Below are positions 19,225 to 27,060 of a stretch of 50,659 bases of DNA, in pieces; position 1 is the first letter of the stretch; every line of letters begins with the position of its first letter. This stretch comes from Tissierellia bacterium. Its GTDB lineage: Bacteria; Bacillota; Clostridia; Tissierellales; Peptoniphilaceae. The notes beneath the pieces were generated by a model. That model saw nothing but the letters and a program-made list of their open reading frames with translations, was not told where the DNA came from and searched no databases. Location of the stretch: contig JAUNUQ010000016.1 in NCBI GenBank assembly GCA_030538075.1, positions 1-50,659 on the forward strand. The letters run 5' to 3'. The position numbers and the translations under genes were made by a program.

Positions 19225-20032
19225 CTCTGCCCCTCCATAGTGAGAATAGCCCCGTGTCGTCCGTGGCAAAGACACCCTGTAGGATAATTCGCAGGGTTTC
19301 GTCGTCGATATATCGATTGATCTTTCCACTTTCTGCAATGGAAATAGCGCCGGTTTCCTCGGAGACCACCAATGCCATCGCATCCGATCGTTCGGATACC
19401 CCTAGGGCTGCCCGATGCCTCGTGCCCAGCTCCTTCGATAGGCTCTGATTCTCCGTCAAGGGCAAAAAGCAGCCTGCGGCGCGGATCTTATCCCCTCGTA
19501 GGATGACTGCTCCATCGTGCAGGGGTGTATTGGGAATGAAGATATTGACCAAAAGTTCACTGGATATATCGGCATCGAGCTTCGTTCCGGATTCCAATAT
19601 CTCATTGAGTCCTGTGCTCCTCTCGATGACGATGAGGGCTCCGATCTTCTGCCTGGCAAGGGATGCCACCGCCGCGATCACCTCTTCTGTGATCTTATCC
19701 ACCTTCTCCCCTTTAATCTCCACTAGAGGTTTCGTCAAGAAGTTGGATCGCCCAATATACTCCAAGGCGCGCCTTAGTTCCGGTTGAAACACGATGAGTA
19801 GAGATAACATCCCATAGACAAGAGTTGTATTGATAATCCACTTCATCGTATATAGGTTCAGCCAGTTGGTGACCGCCGCCATTAATAGCAGGGCTATGAT
19901 GCCCTTTATCAATTGCTCCGCTCTTGTCTCACGGATGAGCATCATGAGTTTATAGATGATCACTGCGACGACCATGATATCTATGACATCCGCCAAGCGG
20001 ATATTTGTCGCATAAGCTATGATTCGCTCCAT
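19199..20032 (-). CDS. cdaA: membrane diadenylate cyclase CdaA
   Basis: The 277-residue protein has three N-terminal membrane helices and a DisA_N catalytic domain. The DGA motif (LHDGAVI) and the TRHRAALG motif of diadenylate cyclases are both present. It makes c-di-AMP from two ATP and thereby links osmotic and potassium balance to cell-wall synthesis. It is the main c-di-AMP synthase type in Firmicutes. The ATG follows the capA-like stop codon by one base, and its partner cdaR follows with overlap. Confidence 0.97.
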   Translation of the reverse strand: MERIIAYATNIRLADVIDIMVVAVIIYKLMMLIRETRAEQLIKGIIALLLMAAVTNWLNLYTMKWIINTTLVYGMLSLLIVFQPELRRALEYIGRSNFLTKPLVEIKGEKVDKITEEVIAAVASLARQKIGALIVIERSTGLNEILESGTKLDADISSELLVNIFIPNTPLHDGAVILRGDKIRAAGCFLPLTENQSLSKELGTRHRAALGVSERSDAMALVVSEETGAISIAESGKINRYIDDETLRIILQGVFATDDTGLFSLWRGRDAKDTERP

Positions 20033-20033
20033 C

Positions 20034-21431
20034 CTAGTTGAACTCTCCTTTTAGTATCTGAAGACCATAAGTCCTCGCATCGATAATTCGGTTTAGGGTG
20101 TGTTCTGGAACGGTGTCTCTAAGCGATCCCCCTTCTACGAAGTCCTGGGTATTTAAGAGCTCAAATCTCCGGCTTCCCTGCTCATCCAAGAAGGAATTCA
20201 CCCAAGTTGGATACATCTCCACCTGTTCGAGAATGGTCTCATCATCGGTCTTGCGCACGGTAAATCGCAGCAAAACTCCTGTTTCGGTGTACTTGTTTCC
20301 GATGGTCTCCTCTCTCTGATTGGAGATGCCATTGCCCATCGAATAGATGATAAATCGGTCTCTGCCATTTTTCTCTACAATTTCTGTCTCCTGGAGCACA
20401 TGGGGATGGCTGCCTAGTACGATATCACAGCCCCATTCGATCATATTATGGGCCATATTTCTCTGATCCTCAGTAGGGGCGAATTCATATTCAACTCCCC
20501 AATGGGCGTATACCACTACAAGGTCACAGCCCTCTGCCTTTGCGTTTTTGATATCACTTTCTATTGTCTCCATGTCCATCGGGCTGATCACATAGCCTTC
20601 TTCTTCAGACAGGTTTTCTTCTAAGCCATTAAAATAGGAAGAATATGCTAATAGACCAATCTTGATCCCGTTCACATCCTTTACGAGCAGGGAATTCCCA
20701 GGGGTTTTTTTCGTCCCGAAATAGCCCATGCCGTTTGCCTCTATGGCATCGATCGTGGCGGCGATCCCGTCGGTCCCAGAGTCCAAGCAGTGATTATTAG
20801 CTGTACAAAGAGCGTCAAAGCCCGCATCTGCCAGGGCGGTTGCCACTGCATTGGGCGCATTGAACAGCGGATAAGCGGCCAAGGGATACAGGTCCTGCGC
20901 CATAGTCCCCTCGAAGTTTGCCAGAGCCAAATCCGCACCGGCGACCATCTCCCGAACCTTGTCGTAGTGACTGCGAAAATCGTAACTATCCGCCTGCGCA
21001 TTGTACCCAGCATCGATCATTCCAAAATGATATAGGATATCTCCGGTCGCCAAAATTGTCGCCGTCTTTGATTCAGCGGGTGCAGGGGGATTTGTCTTCT
21101 CTTCGGTTTGATCCTTCTTCTGCTCCGTTGAGACAGAAGTCGTCTTTTCTTCTGACTTCTCATCGGGAAGCGATTCCGTCTTCTCCGTCTTGGTTTCTGT
21201 GGATTCCTCGTCAATCGAGATCTCCTCTAACTGCTTTTGTACTCGATTTCCTCCCAACGCCGTCGTGACAAAGCCGACTGCGCCGCTCACCACTTTAACC
21301 GATCCCCAAAGCACCAGAACCATGATCAATAGCGAAGTAAAGAGCCTGATCTTATTGACTTTATATTTTTTTCTACGAGACCTTCTACCACTTCGTGGGC
21401 GACTATCTCGATTGGATTTGGATTCTCTCAT
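20034..21431 (-). CDS. CapA-family membrane-anchored metallophosphatase-like protein
   Basis: The 465-residue protein starts with an Arg/Lys-rich cytoplasmic segment, one membrane helix near residues 30-55 and a Ser/Thr/Glu/Lys-rich linker to about residue 125. The PGA_cap domain follows. Its metal-site signatures are visible in order: ATGDILYH, LANFEGTM, NNHCLDSG, YAHWGVEYE and GSHPHVLQ. Such domains occur in poly-gamma-glutamate synthesis proteins and in other envelope enzymes; no capB/capC genes are adjacent, so capsule synthesis is not implied. It is the first gene before cdaA and has a promoter at 21455-21483. Its N-terminus closely resembles that of the S41-like protein at 23707-25107. 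Confidence 0.88.
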   Translation of the reverse strand: MRESKSNRDSRPRSGRRSRRKKYKVNKIRLFTSLLIMVLVLWGSVKVVSGAVGFVTTALGGNRVQKQLEEISIDEESTETKTEKTESLPDEKSEEKTTSVSTEQKKDQTEEKTNPPAPAESKTATILATGDILYHFGMIDAGYNAQADSYDFRSHYDKVREMVAGADLALANFEGTMAQDLYPLAAYPLFNAPNAVATALADAGFDALCTANNHCLDSGTDGIAATIDAIEANGMGYFGTKKTPGNSLLVKDVNGIKIGLLAYSSYFNGLEENLSEEEGYVISPMDMETIESDIKNAKAEGCDLVVVYAHWGVEYEFAPTEDQRNMAHNMIEWGCDIVLGSHPHVLQETEIVEKNGRDRFIIYSMGNGISNQREETIGNKYTETGVLLRFTVRKTDDETILEQVEMYPTWVNSFLDEQGSRRFELLNTQDFVEGGSLRDTVPEHTLNRIIDARTYGLQILKGEFN

Positions 21432-21454
21432 ATTTCACCCCACCATTCCACTAC

Positions 21455-21483
21455 ATTTTAACATATGTTCCTAGGATTGTCAC
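21455..21483 (-). promoter_or_regulatory. promoter of the capA-cdaA operon
   Basis: On the minus strand GTGACA (21478-21483) and TAAAAT (21455-21460) are 17 nt apart, just upstream of the CapA-like gene. No other candidate is seen in the region before cdaA. Confidence 0.6.
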
Positions 21484-21525
21484 AGGTATAGGTACTCGAA
21501 GCGAGAGTTTCAGGGCTTTGAAAAG

Positions 21526-21574
21526 CACAAAATAGGAGATGGCATCGGCCCTGCACCGATGTCATCTCCTATTT
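21526..21574 (-). terminator. terminator after the HPr gene
   Basis: A long hairpin (21530-21574) made of AAATAGGAGATG/CATCTCCTATTT with an inner CATCGG/CCGATG stem lies 16 nt beyond the HPr stop codon. On the minus strand it exits into TTTTG. Confidence 0.8.
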
Positions 21575-21589
21575 GTCTTGCTTCGTCCC

Positions 21590-21853
21590 CTATTCACCCA
21601 TCTCATATTTTAATAGGTGTACAAGGTTCTTTACTGCTTCCACTTCGTCTTCACCTTCTGCACGAATGATGATCTCATCATTCTTACCTGCGCCCATACT
21701 CAGAACACCCATAATACTCTTCGCATTGTAGACTTTCTCATTCTTGATCAAATCAATGCGACTCTTATACTTTATGGATTCTCGAATAAATTTGGATGCA
21801 GGCCTTGCATGCAGACCAATCTCATTTACCAAGGTAACCTTTTCCTCTACCAT
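21590..21853 (-). CDS. ptsH: HPr-family phosphocarrier protein
   Basis: The 87-residue protein carries His15 in GLHARPAS, the residue phosphorylated by enzyme I, and Ser46 in AKSIMGVLS, the HPr-kinase site used in Firmicutes carbon control. Because both sites are present it is a true HPr rather than the His-lacking Crh. The start at 21853 fits the family and has an AAGGCGGTG ribosome-binding site; an in-frame codon 16 residues earlier lies inside a leader hairpin. No other PTS gene is in the window. Confidence 0.93.
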   Translation of the reverse strand: MVEEKVTLVNEIGLHARPASKFIRESIKYKSRIDLIKNEKVYNAKSIMGVLSMGAGKNDEIIIRAEGEDEVEAVKNLVHLLKYEMGE

Positions 21854-21875
21854 ACAACACCGCCTTGTCCTAAAG

Positions 21876-21917
21876 AGGACTAGTTCATGCCCATTTACCA
21901 CGAGATGAACCAGTCCT
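21876..21917 (-). promoter_or_regulatory. strong hairpin in the HPr leader
   Basis: A 13-bp stem (21905-21917 with 21876-21888, AGGACTGGTTCAT/ATGAACTAGTCCT, one G-U pair) with a 16-nt loop lies 22 nt upstream of the HPr start. It is followed by CTTTA, not a real T run. It may affect mRNA stability or translation. Confidence 0.5.
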
Positions 21918-21969
21918 ATTTTCTAATCCATTTCCATGGCCCCCGCAAGTCGCGGAACCCTTCTAACTC

Positions 21970-22515
21970 TTAATACTGTACAAATAATTCTTTCTTAGCA
22001 TTGCATAGAGGGCATAGATCGTCATTGCCGTCCAGAGCGATATATCCACAAACCGGGCAAAGATATACTTTCTCCACTTCCAGGTCCTTGCCGGCATCCA
22101 CGGCCTCTTTTGCGATTGTGTACTTCTTTGCATGTACTTTTTCTGCTTCTATTGCAAATTGCATGGCTCGAACAGCCGTCTTTTCACCTTGCATCTCTGC
22201 GACTGTGATATAAGCGGGGTACATCTGTGTATACTCAAACACCTCACCATCGATAGCGCCCTGTAGATTTTCAGAGGTGCTTCCAATCCCAAATCCTGCA
22301 CCACTGAAGACATCAAAGTCTCCCTTTACAGCGCCAAGCGCCTTGAAATGCAGGGTAGCATGAATTTTTTCAGCATCGGATGTAGCGTGGAATAGTCTTC
22401 CCACATTGGGGAAACCTTCTTTTGTGGCGATTTCTCCCCAAATATTATATCTAGTTCTGGCTTGAGATTCCCCACCATAGGCGGATCTCAGGTTAGCAGC
22501 AGTCATATCGTTCAA
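21970..22515 (-). CDS. rubrerythrin
   Basis: The 181-residue protein has an N-terminal four-helix diiron domain (AAYGGESQART-like SAYGGESQART, SDAEKIHA and EAEKVHAKKY segments carrying the Glu/His ligands) and a C-terminal rubredoxin-like domain with CPVCGY and CPLCNA. It reduces hydrogen peroxide in anaerobes with electrons from rubredoxin or NADH-dependent reductases. A TTG start at 22515 has GGGAGGG 7 nt upstream; the ATG three codons later has poorer spacing. Rubredoxin is encoded elsewhere in the window, and ferritin lies just upstream. Confidence 0.95.
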   Translation of the reverse strand: MNDMTAANLRSAYGGESQARTRYNIWGEIATKEGFPNVGRLFHATSDAEKIHATLHFKALGAVKGDFDVFSGAGFGIGSTSENLQGAIDGEVFEYTQMYPAYITVAEMQGEKTAVRAMQFAIEAEKVHAKKYTIAKEAVDAGKDLEVEKVYLCPVCGYIALDGNDDLCPLCNAKKELFVQY

Positions 22516-22643
22516 TTCTCATCCCTCCCAAAAATGATTTCCTAACTTCCATTTGATTATAACATAACTAATGTTCAAAATCCAGCATCTACGATAACTA
22601 GAGGTTAATTGTTTGAAAAGTATTCTCTACAGGAATACTAAAC

Positions 22644-22672
22644 AGAAAAAATCCCGACATATGTCAGGATTT
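22644..22672 (-). terminator. terminator after ferritin
   Basis: On the minus strand an inverted repeat AAATCCTGACA/TGTCGGGATTT ends in TTTTTT, 11 nt beyond the ferritin stop codon. Ferritin and rubrerythrin are therefore probably separate transcripts. Confidence 0.8.
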
Positions 22673-22682
22673 ATATTCTGTA

Positions 22683-23165
22683 TTATCTTCTACCCAATTG
22701 AGCATCTAGCATGAACAGTCCGTTCTTGCTATCGCCTACCATCTCCAGTAAATCTACGATCTCGCCTACGCTCGCCTCTTCTTCCACTTGCTCTTCGATG
22801 AACCAGTTCAGGAAGACTTGGACCTCGTAATTGGCTTCTTCTACTGCCTGCTTGTATAGATCTCGAATGTTCTTGCTGATGAATTTTTCATGGTCTAATG
22901 CCGCTTCAAAGATATCCGCCAAGGACTTGTACTCCGTCTTCGCCTCTTCCATACCCGTCAATTTCGGCTGATATCCTAAATCCAATAGGAACTCCTTAAA
23001 TTTCTCGGCATGGGTTACCTCTTCATCCGCTTGTTTTTCCATCCATCCAGTTGCGCCTCTAAAGTTTGCGCCTGCTGCGTAGATTGCCATTCCCTTGTAG
23101 ATATAAGCCGACTCATACTCCCGGTTCATCTGGGCATTCATGTTGTCTAATAGTTTTGTCATCAT
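22683..23165 (-). CDS. ftnA: bacterial non-heme ferritin
   Basis: The 160-residue protein is a ferritin four-helix bundle. The ferroxidase ligands are recognisable in MNREYESAYIY (Glu), EEVTHAEKF (Glu and His) and FIEEQVEEE (Glu). It oxidises Fe(II) and stores it in a 24-subunit shell, limiting Fenton chemistry. GGAGGTAAG lies directly before two consecutive ATG codons; the first is used here. It sits next to rubrerythrin but has its own terminator. Confidence 0.95.
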   Translation of the reverse strand: MMTKLLDNMNAQMNREYESAYIYKGMAIYAAGANFRGATGWMEKQADEEVTHAEKFKEFLLDLGYQPKLTGMEEAKTEYKSLADIFEAALDHEKFISKNIRDLYKQAVEEANYEVQVFLNWFIEEQVEEEASVGEIVDLLEMVGDSKNGLFMLDAQLGRR

Positions 23166-23231
23166 CTTACCTCCATATTATTAATCTGATCTTTCCCTAC
23201 ACATTTTACCCCTACGAGCAAAGTCTAAACA

Positions 23232-23510
23232 TCACTCGTAGAGTTCGTATGCACCATAGACCAATAGTCCATTCTTCAACAGAGCAGTTAACAAATTAGG
23301 GACTTTCTCCCATTCTACAGTGACGACGATGCCATTGTATTTCAAAATCAAGTCCTTTAGATTGATATAGTTTTCCTTCTCCAGCACTTCTATAATCAAA
23401 TCACAGGTTGCTTGCTTGTGCATCTGGCCTATTATAATGCTAATATTTGCCGTTTTTTCTAATTGCTCATTTGGATTGCACTTGTTGATCAAAAGAACAT
23501 CATTCATCAT
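23232..23510 (-). CDS. small protein of unknown function
   Basis: A 92-residue protein is predicted, starting MMNDVLLINKCNPNEQL behind GAGGGGA. It alternates predicted helices and strands, has two cysteines and no signal peptide or membrane helix. The composition (for example NGIVVTVEWEKVPNLL) suggests a compact cytoplasmic fold. I do not recognise a family. It is divergent from the S41-like gene and separated from ferritin by 66 nt. The ribosome-binding site and protein-like composition support a real gene. Confidence 0.6.
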   Translation of the reverse strand: MMNDVLLINKCNPNEQLEKTANISIIIGQMHKQATCDLIIEVLEKENYINLKDLILKYNGIVVTVEWEKVPNLLTALLKNGLLVYGAYELYE

Positions 23511-23706
23511 TATCCCCTCTGCTTTAAGTCTCATCTGCCTTCTCAAGTTTTATACCCAATTTGGTAGAGATCTCACATGATTTTGAGCAAACGGCGATTA
23601 TTATACAATACAGACCTTTCTATGCTATAATTATTGTGAATAACCATACTATTTACCAGTTATTACGAGAGTTTTTTCAAAGACTACATTGGGATTGGAG
23701 GTACGC

Positions 23707-25107
23707 ATGACCAGCACCAGAAGGGAAAGAGAGGATAGTCGTCGTCGAAGCGGAAGACGGCGACGCAAGCGAGTAAAAATCAATTATACAAGGCTCCTAA
23801 TAAGCGCAATCATCGTCTTAGTAGTTCTGTTTTTACTAATTCGTGGGGTAAGCGCTTTGATCGGTGGCGGCGATAAGCCAAAGAGCCCAACGACAGAAAA
23901 GGATACAAAATCCACATCTGAATCCAAAGAGACGAGTAGTTCTGAGACAGAGAAAATCAATTCAGAATCGGAAGAGCTATTGCCTTTGACCACTGAACAA
24001 AAAGCAGCTGATATTCAATTTGTCAAAGACCTAATCAACAAGTCCCATCCCTATTTCCCGATCCTCATTGAGGATAAGAAAGTGGATTGGGAGACGGTGA
24101 CGAAGACTTATGAAGAGAAGGCACTTGCAGCTGCTAATGACTCTGAGTATTCTCGTATCATGAGCGAATGGATTCGCCAATTGGGTGATCCTCAGACCAA
24201 TCTACTCAGCTATGACTACTACCAATATCTGCATAAGAAATATCAAGAGTCCTCCAAACAACCCTGGTTAGAAGTCCTGCAAGCTCCACAAGTAAAAAAA
24301 CGCTATGAGAGCATGCAATCAGAGGAAATCGACAACGCACAACCAGACGAAAACGCAGTCTCGGCCCCTGGTACCATCACAATGGAGAAGGCCGTCGAAG
24401 GTCAACTGGCCTATGTCCGTATACCCCAGTTCACGGAGGCCCATATCGCTGAAGATGCGGCGGTCATTCGCAGTTTCTTGGAGAGCGTACAGGATTATCC
24501 CCATCTCGTATTCGACCTAAGGGGCAACAATGAAGGGGTGAATATGTACTGGATTAAGAACATCGTCTCTCCGTTGATCTCCCTAGACCATATGCTGACG
24601 GGCCGAATCGCCTTAAGAGACCAATCTTTTCAGGCATTCATGGATGATTCTCTAAAGAACAAGAATAACTACATCAAATTTGGAGATTTCTTTCCCATTA
24701 ATGAGCTGCCTAGTGAATTGAGCGTACCTACTGTGATAAAAGAGAGCTTTGAAGGCTACCGGAGATTCGATTTGACGGTGATCCCCGACTCGCCAATCGC
24801 CTATGAAGGGACAATCTACATCCTTCAGGATAAAGATACCTACGGCGCCGCAGATACTTTAGCACAATTTGCGAAATCCACTGGCTTTGCAACGGTGATC
24901 GGAACGACCTCTCGCGGTTTTGGTATGACAGCGGAGTTAGAACCTGCACTATTATCCTTGCCAAATAGTGGCTTGGTACTGCGAATGCCCTTCACGGTCG
25001 GACTGGACTACAACGGGGCGATTACGACCCAATCGGGTACGACGCCAGATATCGAAATCAACAAGGAAATCTTAAGCCCAAGTGAGCTGATCGATTTCTT
25101 GCGATAG
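23707..25107 (+). CDS. membrane-anchored S41-like protein lacking the catalytic serine
   Basis: The 466-residue protein has an Arg-rich cytoplasmic start, one membrane helix near residues 28-52, a Ser/Thr/Glu-rich linker and an extracytoplasmic domain of the C-terminal-processing-peptidase (S41) fold. Recognisable parts are LVFDLRGNNEG, FATVIGTTSRGFG and SLPNSGLVLRM with SGTTPDIE at the end. Where active members have Ser in a (Y/F)SAAE-like motif this protein has YGAAD, with Gly380 in the serine position, so it may be inactive. GGAGGT precedes the ATG at 23707. The M20 peptidase follows after 26 nt, probably in one transcript. Confidence 0.82.
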   Translation: MTSTRREREDSRRRSGRRRRKRVKINYTRLLISAIIVLVVLFLLIRGVSALIGGGDKPKSPTTEKDTKSTSESKETSSSETEKINSESEELLPLTTEQKAADIQFVKDLINKSHPYFPILIEDKKVDWETVTKTYEEKALAAANDSEYSRIMSEWIRQLGDPQTNLLSYDYYQYLHKKYQESSKQPWLEVLQAPQVKKRYESMQSEEIDNAQPDENAVSAPGTITMEKAVEGQLAYVRIPQFTEAHIAEDAAVIRSFLESVQDYPHLVFDLRGNNEGVNMYWIKNIVSPLISLDHMLTGRIALRDQSFQAFMDDSLKNKNNYIKFGDFFPINELPSELSVPTVIKESFEGYRRFDLTVIPDSPIAYEGTIYILQDKDTYGAADTLAQFAKSTGFATVIGTTSRGFGMTAELEPALLSLPNSGLVLRMPFTVGLDYNGAITTQSGTTPDIEINKEILSPSELIDFLR

Positions 25108-25133
25108 GATACACATCATTTTAAGGAGAACCC

Positions 25134-26243
25134 ATGCGAAAGGATAGACTTTTACAATATTTTTTAGATTTTGTACAGATCGACAGCCCCACTGGAGAAG
25201 AGCGTGATTTTGCGAATCATCTGATCCCCATCTTAGAGTCCTTGGGCATGCAAGTCCAAATCGATGATACGGGCAAGCGGGCCGGGAGCAACAGCGGCAA
25301 CCTGATCGGACGACTACCTGCCACTTCAGATGGACCCAGCATCCTATTTAGTTCCCATATGGATACAGTGTCTCCGAGTCGAGGCGTGAATCCCATCGTC
25401 AGAGATGGAATCGTCTACTCAGATGGTACGACGGTCCTCGGCGGAGATGATAAGGCGGGCATCGCCGCCATCATCGAAGGCATTCAGACCGTAGTCGACG
25501 AGAATATCCCCCATGGTGATATCGAGGTGGTTTTCACAATCTGCGAGGAAGGCGGGCTGTTTGGATCGAAGTATTTGGACTATTCCAAGCTCAATTCGAA
25601 AATCGGATATGTTTTTGATACGGGCGGCTCCGTCGGTAAAATCATCATCGGAGGCCCCTCGCAAGCACAGATCACCGCTACCTTCACCGGTAGAGAAGCC
25701 CATGCTGGAGTCAGTCCCGAAGAGGGCATCAGCGCCATACAGATGTTGGCAACTGCAATTTCAAATATGAAACTACTGCGCGTCGATCAGGATACGACCG
25801 CCAATATCGGACAGATCGAAGGCGGAGGTCCCACGAACATCGTCACAAAACAGGCCACATTTTTTGCCGAAGCCAGAAGCTTGGACGAGGCAAAGCTGGC
25901 TGAGCAGATTCATCATATGCGAGAAGCCTGCTATGCCTCTGCCGAGGAATATGGTGGCAGTGTAGAATTTATTGACAGCCTGGCCTATTCAGCCTTTAAT
26001 GTCCCCGTGGAGAGCGAAGTCGTACAGAATGTGATTAAGGCACTTGCAAATATCGGCATTGAAGGCGTGCCCACAAAGACGGGCGGCGGATCCGATACGA
26101 GCAATTACAATGAAAATGGTATTTCTGCCGTCAATCTCTCCATTGGAGAGACCAAGCCCCATACCCTTGAAGAGAGCATCCGCATAGAGGATTTGAACAA
26201 CTCGGCAAGACTAGTGATCGAATTGATCAAATTATACGCCTAA
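25134..26243 (+). CDS. M20-family metallopeptidase, tripeptidase-T-like
   Basis: This 369-residue cytoplasmic enzyme has the M20 metal-site series: SSHMDTV (His), LGGDDKAG (bridging Asp), TICEEGGLFGS (catalytic and metal Glu) and GGGSDTSN near the C-terminus. A dimerisation lid is inserted at about residues 180-290. It resembles PepT-like proteins such as YqjE, which are thought to cleave small peptides. AAGGAGAA lies before the ATG. In a peptide-fermenting anaerobe it would feed amino acids to catabolism, which is inference. Confidence 0.9.
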   Translation: MRKDRLLQYFLDFVQIDSPTGEERDFANHLIPILESLGMQVQIDDTGKRAGSNSGNLIGRLPATSDGPSILFSSHMDTVSPSRGVNPIVRDGIVYSDGTTVLGGDDKAGIAAIIEGIQTVVDENIPHGDIEVVFTICEEGGLFGSKYLDYSKLNSKIGYVFDTGGSVGKIIIGGPSQAQITATFTGREAHAGVSPEEGISAIQMLATAISNMKLLRVDQDTTANIGQIEGGGPTNIVTKQATFFAEARSLDEAKLAEQIHHMREACYASAEEYGGSVEFIDSLAYSAFNVPVESEVVQNVIKALANIGIEGVPTKTGGGSDTSNYNENGISAVNLSIGETKPHTLEESIRIEDLNNSARLVIELIKLYA

Positions 26244-26258
26244 ACCATGGCATATGAA

Positions 26259-26299
26259 AACCCGGCCTCAGGACTCTGTCCTGCATGCCGGGTTATTTA
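26259..26299. terminator. terminator between convergent peptidase and PAP2 genes
   Basis: AACCCGGC (26259-26266) pairs with GCCGGGTT (26287-26294), with an inner AGGAC/GTCCT stem, followed by an AT-rich run. It lies between two convergent genes. Confidence 0.75.
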
Positions 26300-26302
26300 T
26301 TG

Positions 26303-26944
26303 TCATTGAATGAGTAGAGCGGTTCGGAACACCCAAATCAGAGTGTAATTCATCCGATAGAGATAGATGGCCCACCAGGCGCACATGAGCCCTAAGAGGA
26401 CCCCTGCACATACGTCGCTTGCCCAATGCACTCCCAAGCTGATGCGACTATAGGCGATGGCCAAGCCGATACACAGACCCGCTGCTGCAATCACAGGCAT
26501 CCGGTCCGATCCGCTGGATAGGATGTAGGCGATGGTCAAATAAAAACTGATTCCCACCGTTGCATGCCCACTTGGAAATGAGTAACCGATGTGATTGATG
26601 GCACGTGTAATCGTCGGACGATTCCTGCGAAATATGAATTTCATCAACTGACTGACAAAGATGGATAGTCCTGCAGCGACGATGATGGAAGTGGCCGTGA
26701 CAAAATCCTCACTGCGTATCAAAAAGAAGAGGATGGGGACAATGATAATAAAGAGGGTCTCCACATTGCCCAGGCGTGTGACGCTCTTCATAACCCCCAG
26801 CATATGGGAGCCATCCTGGAGTTTGGTTCGCTCTCGAATCGCGATATCGAACTGCGTTTCACTTTTTTTATATAGACGATAGCCCATATACAGGGTAATC
26901 CCCAATACGAGTATCGTAAAACCAATCATTAGTTTAAATTCCAT
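26303..26944 (-). CDS. PAP2-family membrane phosphatase
   Basis: The 213-residue protein has about six membrane helices and the three phosphatase motifs of the PAP2 superfamily: KFIFRRNRP, SFPSGHA and SRISLGVHWASD. Members dephosphorylate undecaprenyl pyrophosphate, phosphatidic acid or phosphatidylglycerophosphate at the outer membrane face; the exact substrate cannot be told here. I used the ATG at 26944, which has AGGTG 5 nt upstream, rather than the ATG six codons earlier, which has none. The gene is separate from the gcv operon, whose terminator lies between. Confidence 0.9.
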   Translation of the reverse strand: MEFKLMIGFTILVLGITLYMGYRLYKKSETQFDIAIRERTKLQDGSHMLGVMKSVTRLGNVETLFIIIVPILFFLIRSEDFVTATSIIVAAGLSIFVSQLMKFIFRRNRPTITRAINHIGYSFPSGHATVGISFYLTIAYILSSGSDRMPVIAAAGLCIGLAIAYSRISLGVHWASDVCAGVLLGLMCAWWAIYLYRMNYTLIWVFRTALLIQ

Positions 26945-27018
26945 ATTACACCTAACTTCCATATGATATCTGAATTATATCAGTCCCCAAGTCATCTGTA
27001 AAGTTAGCGAGCTGCCAA

Positions 27019-27057
27019 TAAAAAAACCAGGAAATCCACTAGGGGTCTCCTGGTTTT
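27019..27057 (-). terminator. terminator of the glycine cleavage operon
   Basis: On the minus strand AAAACCAGGA/TCCTGGTTTT (27048-27057 with 27023-27032) is followed by a T run, 4 nt beyond the lpdA stop codon. Confidence 0.88.
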
Positions 27058-27060
27058 GTG

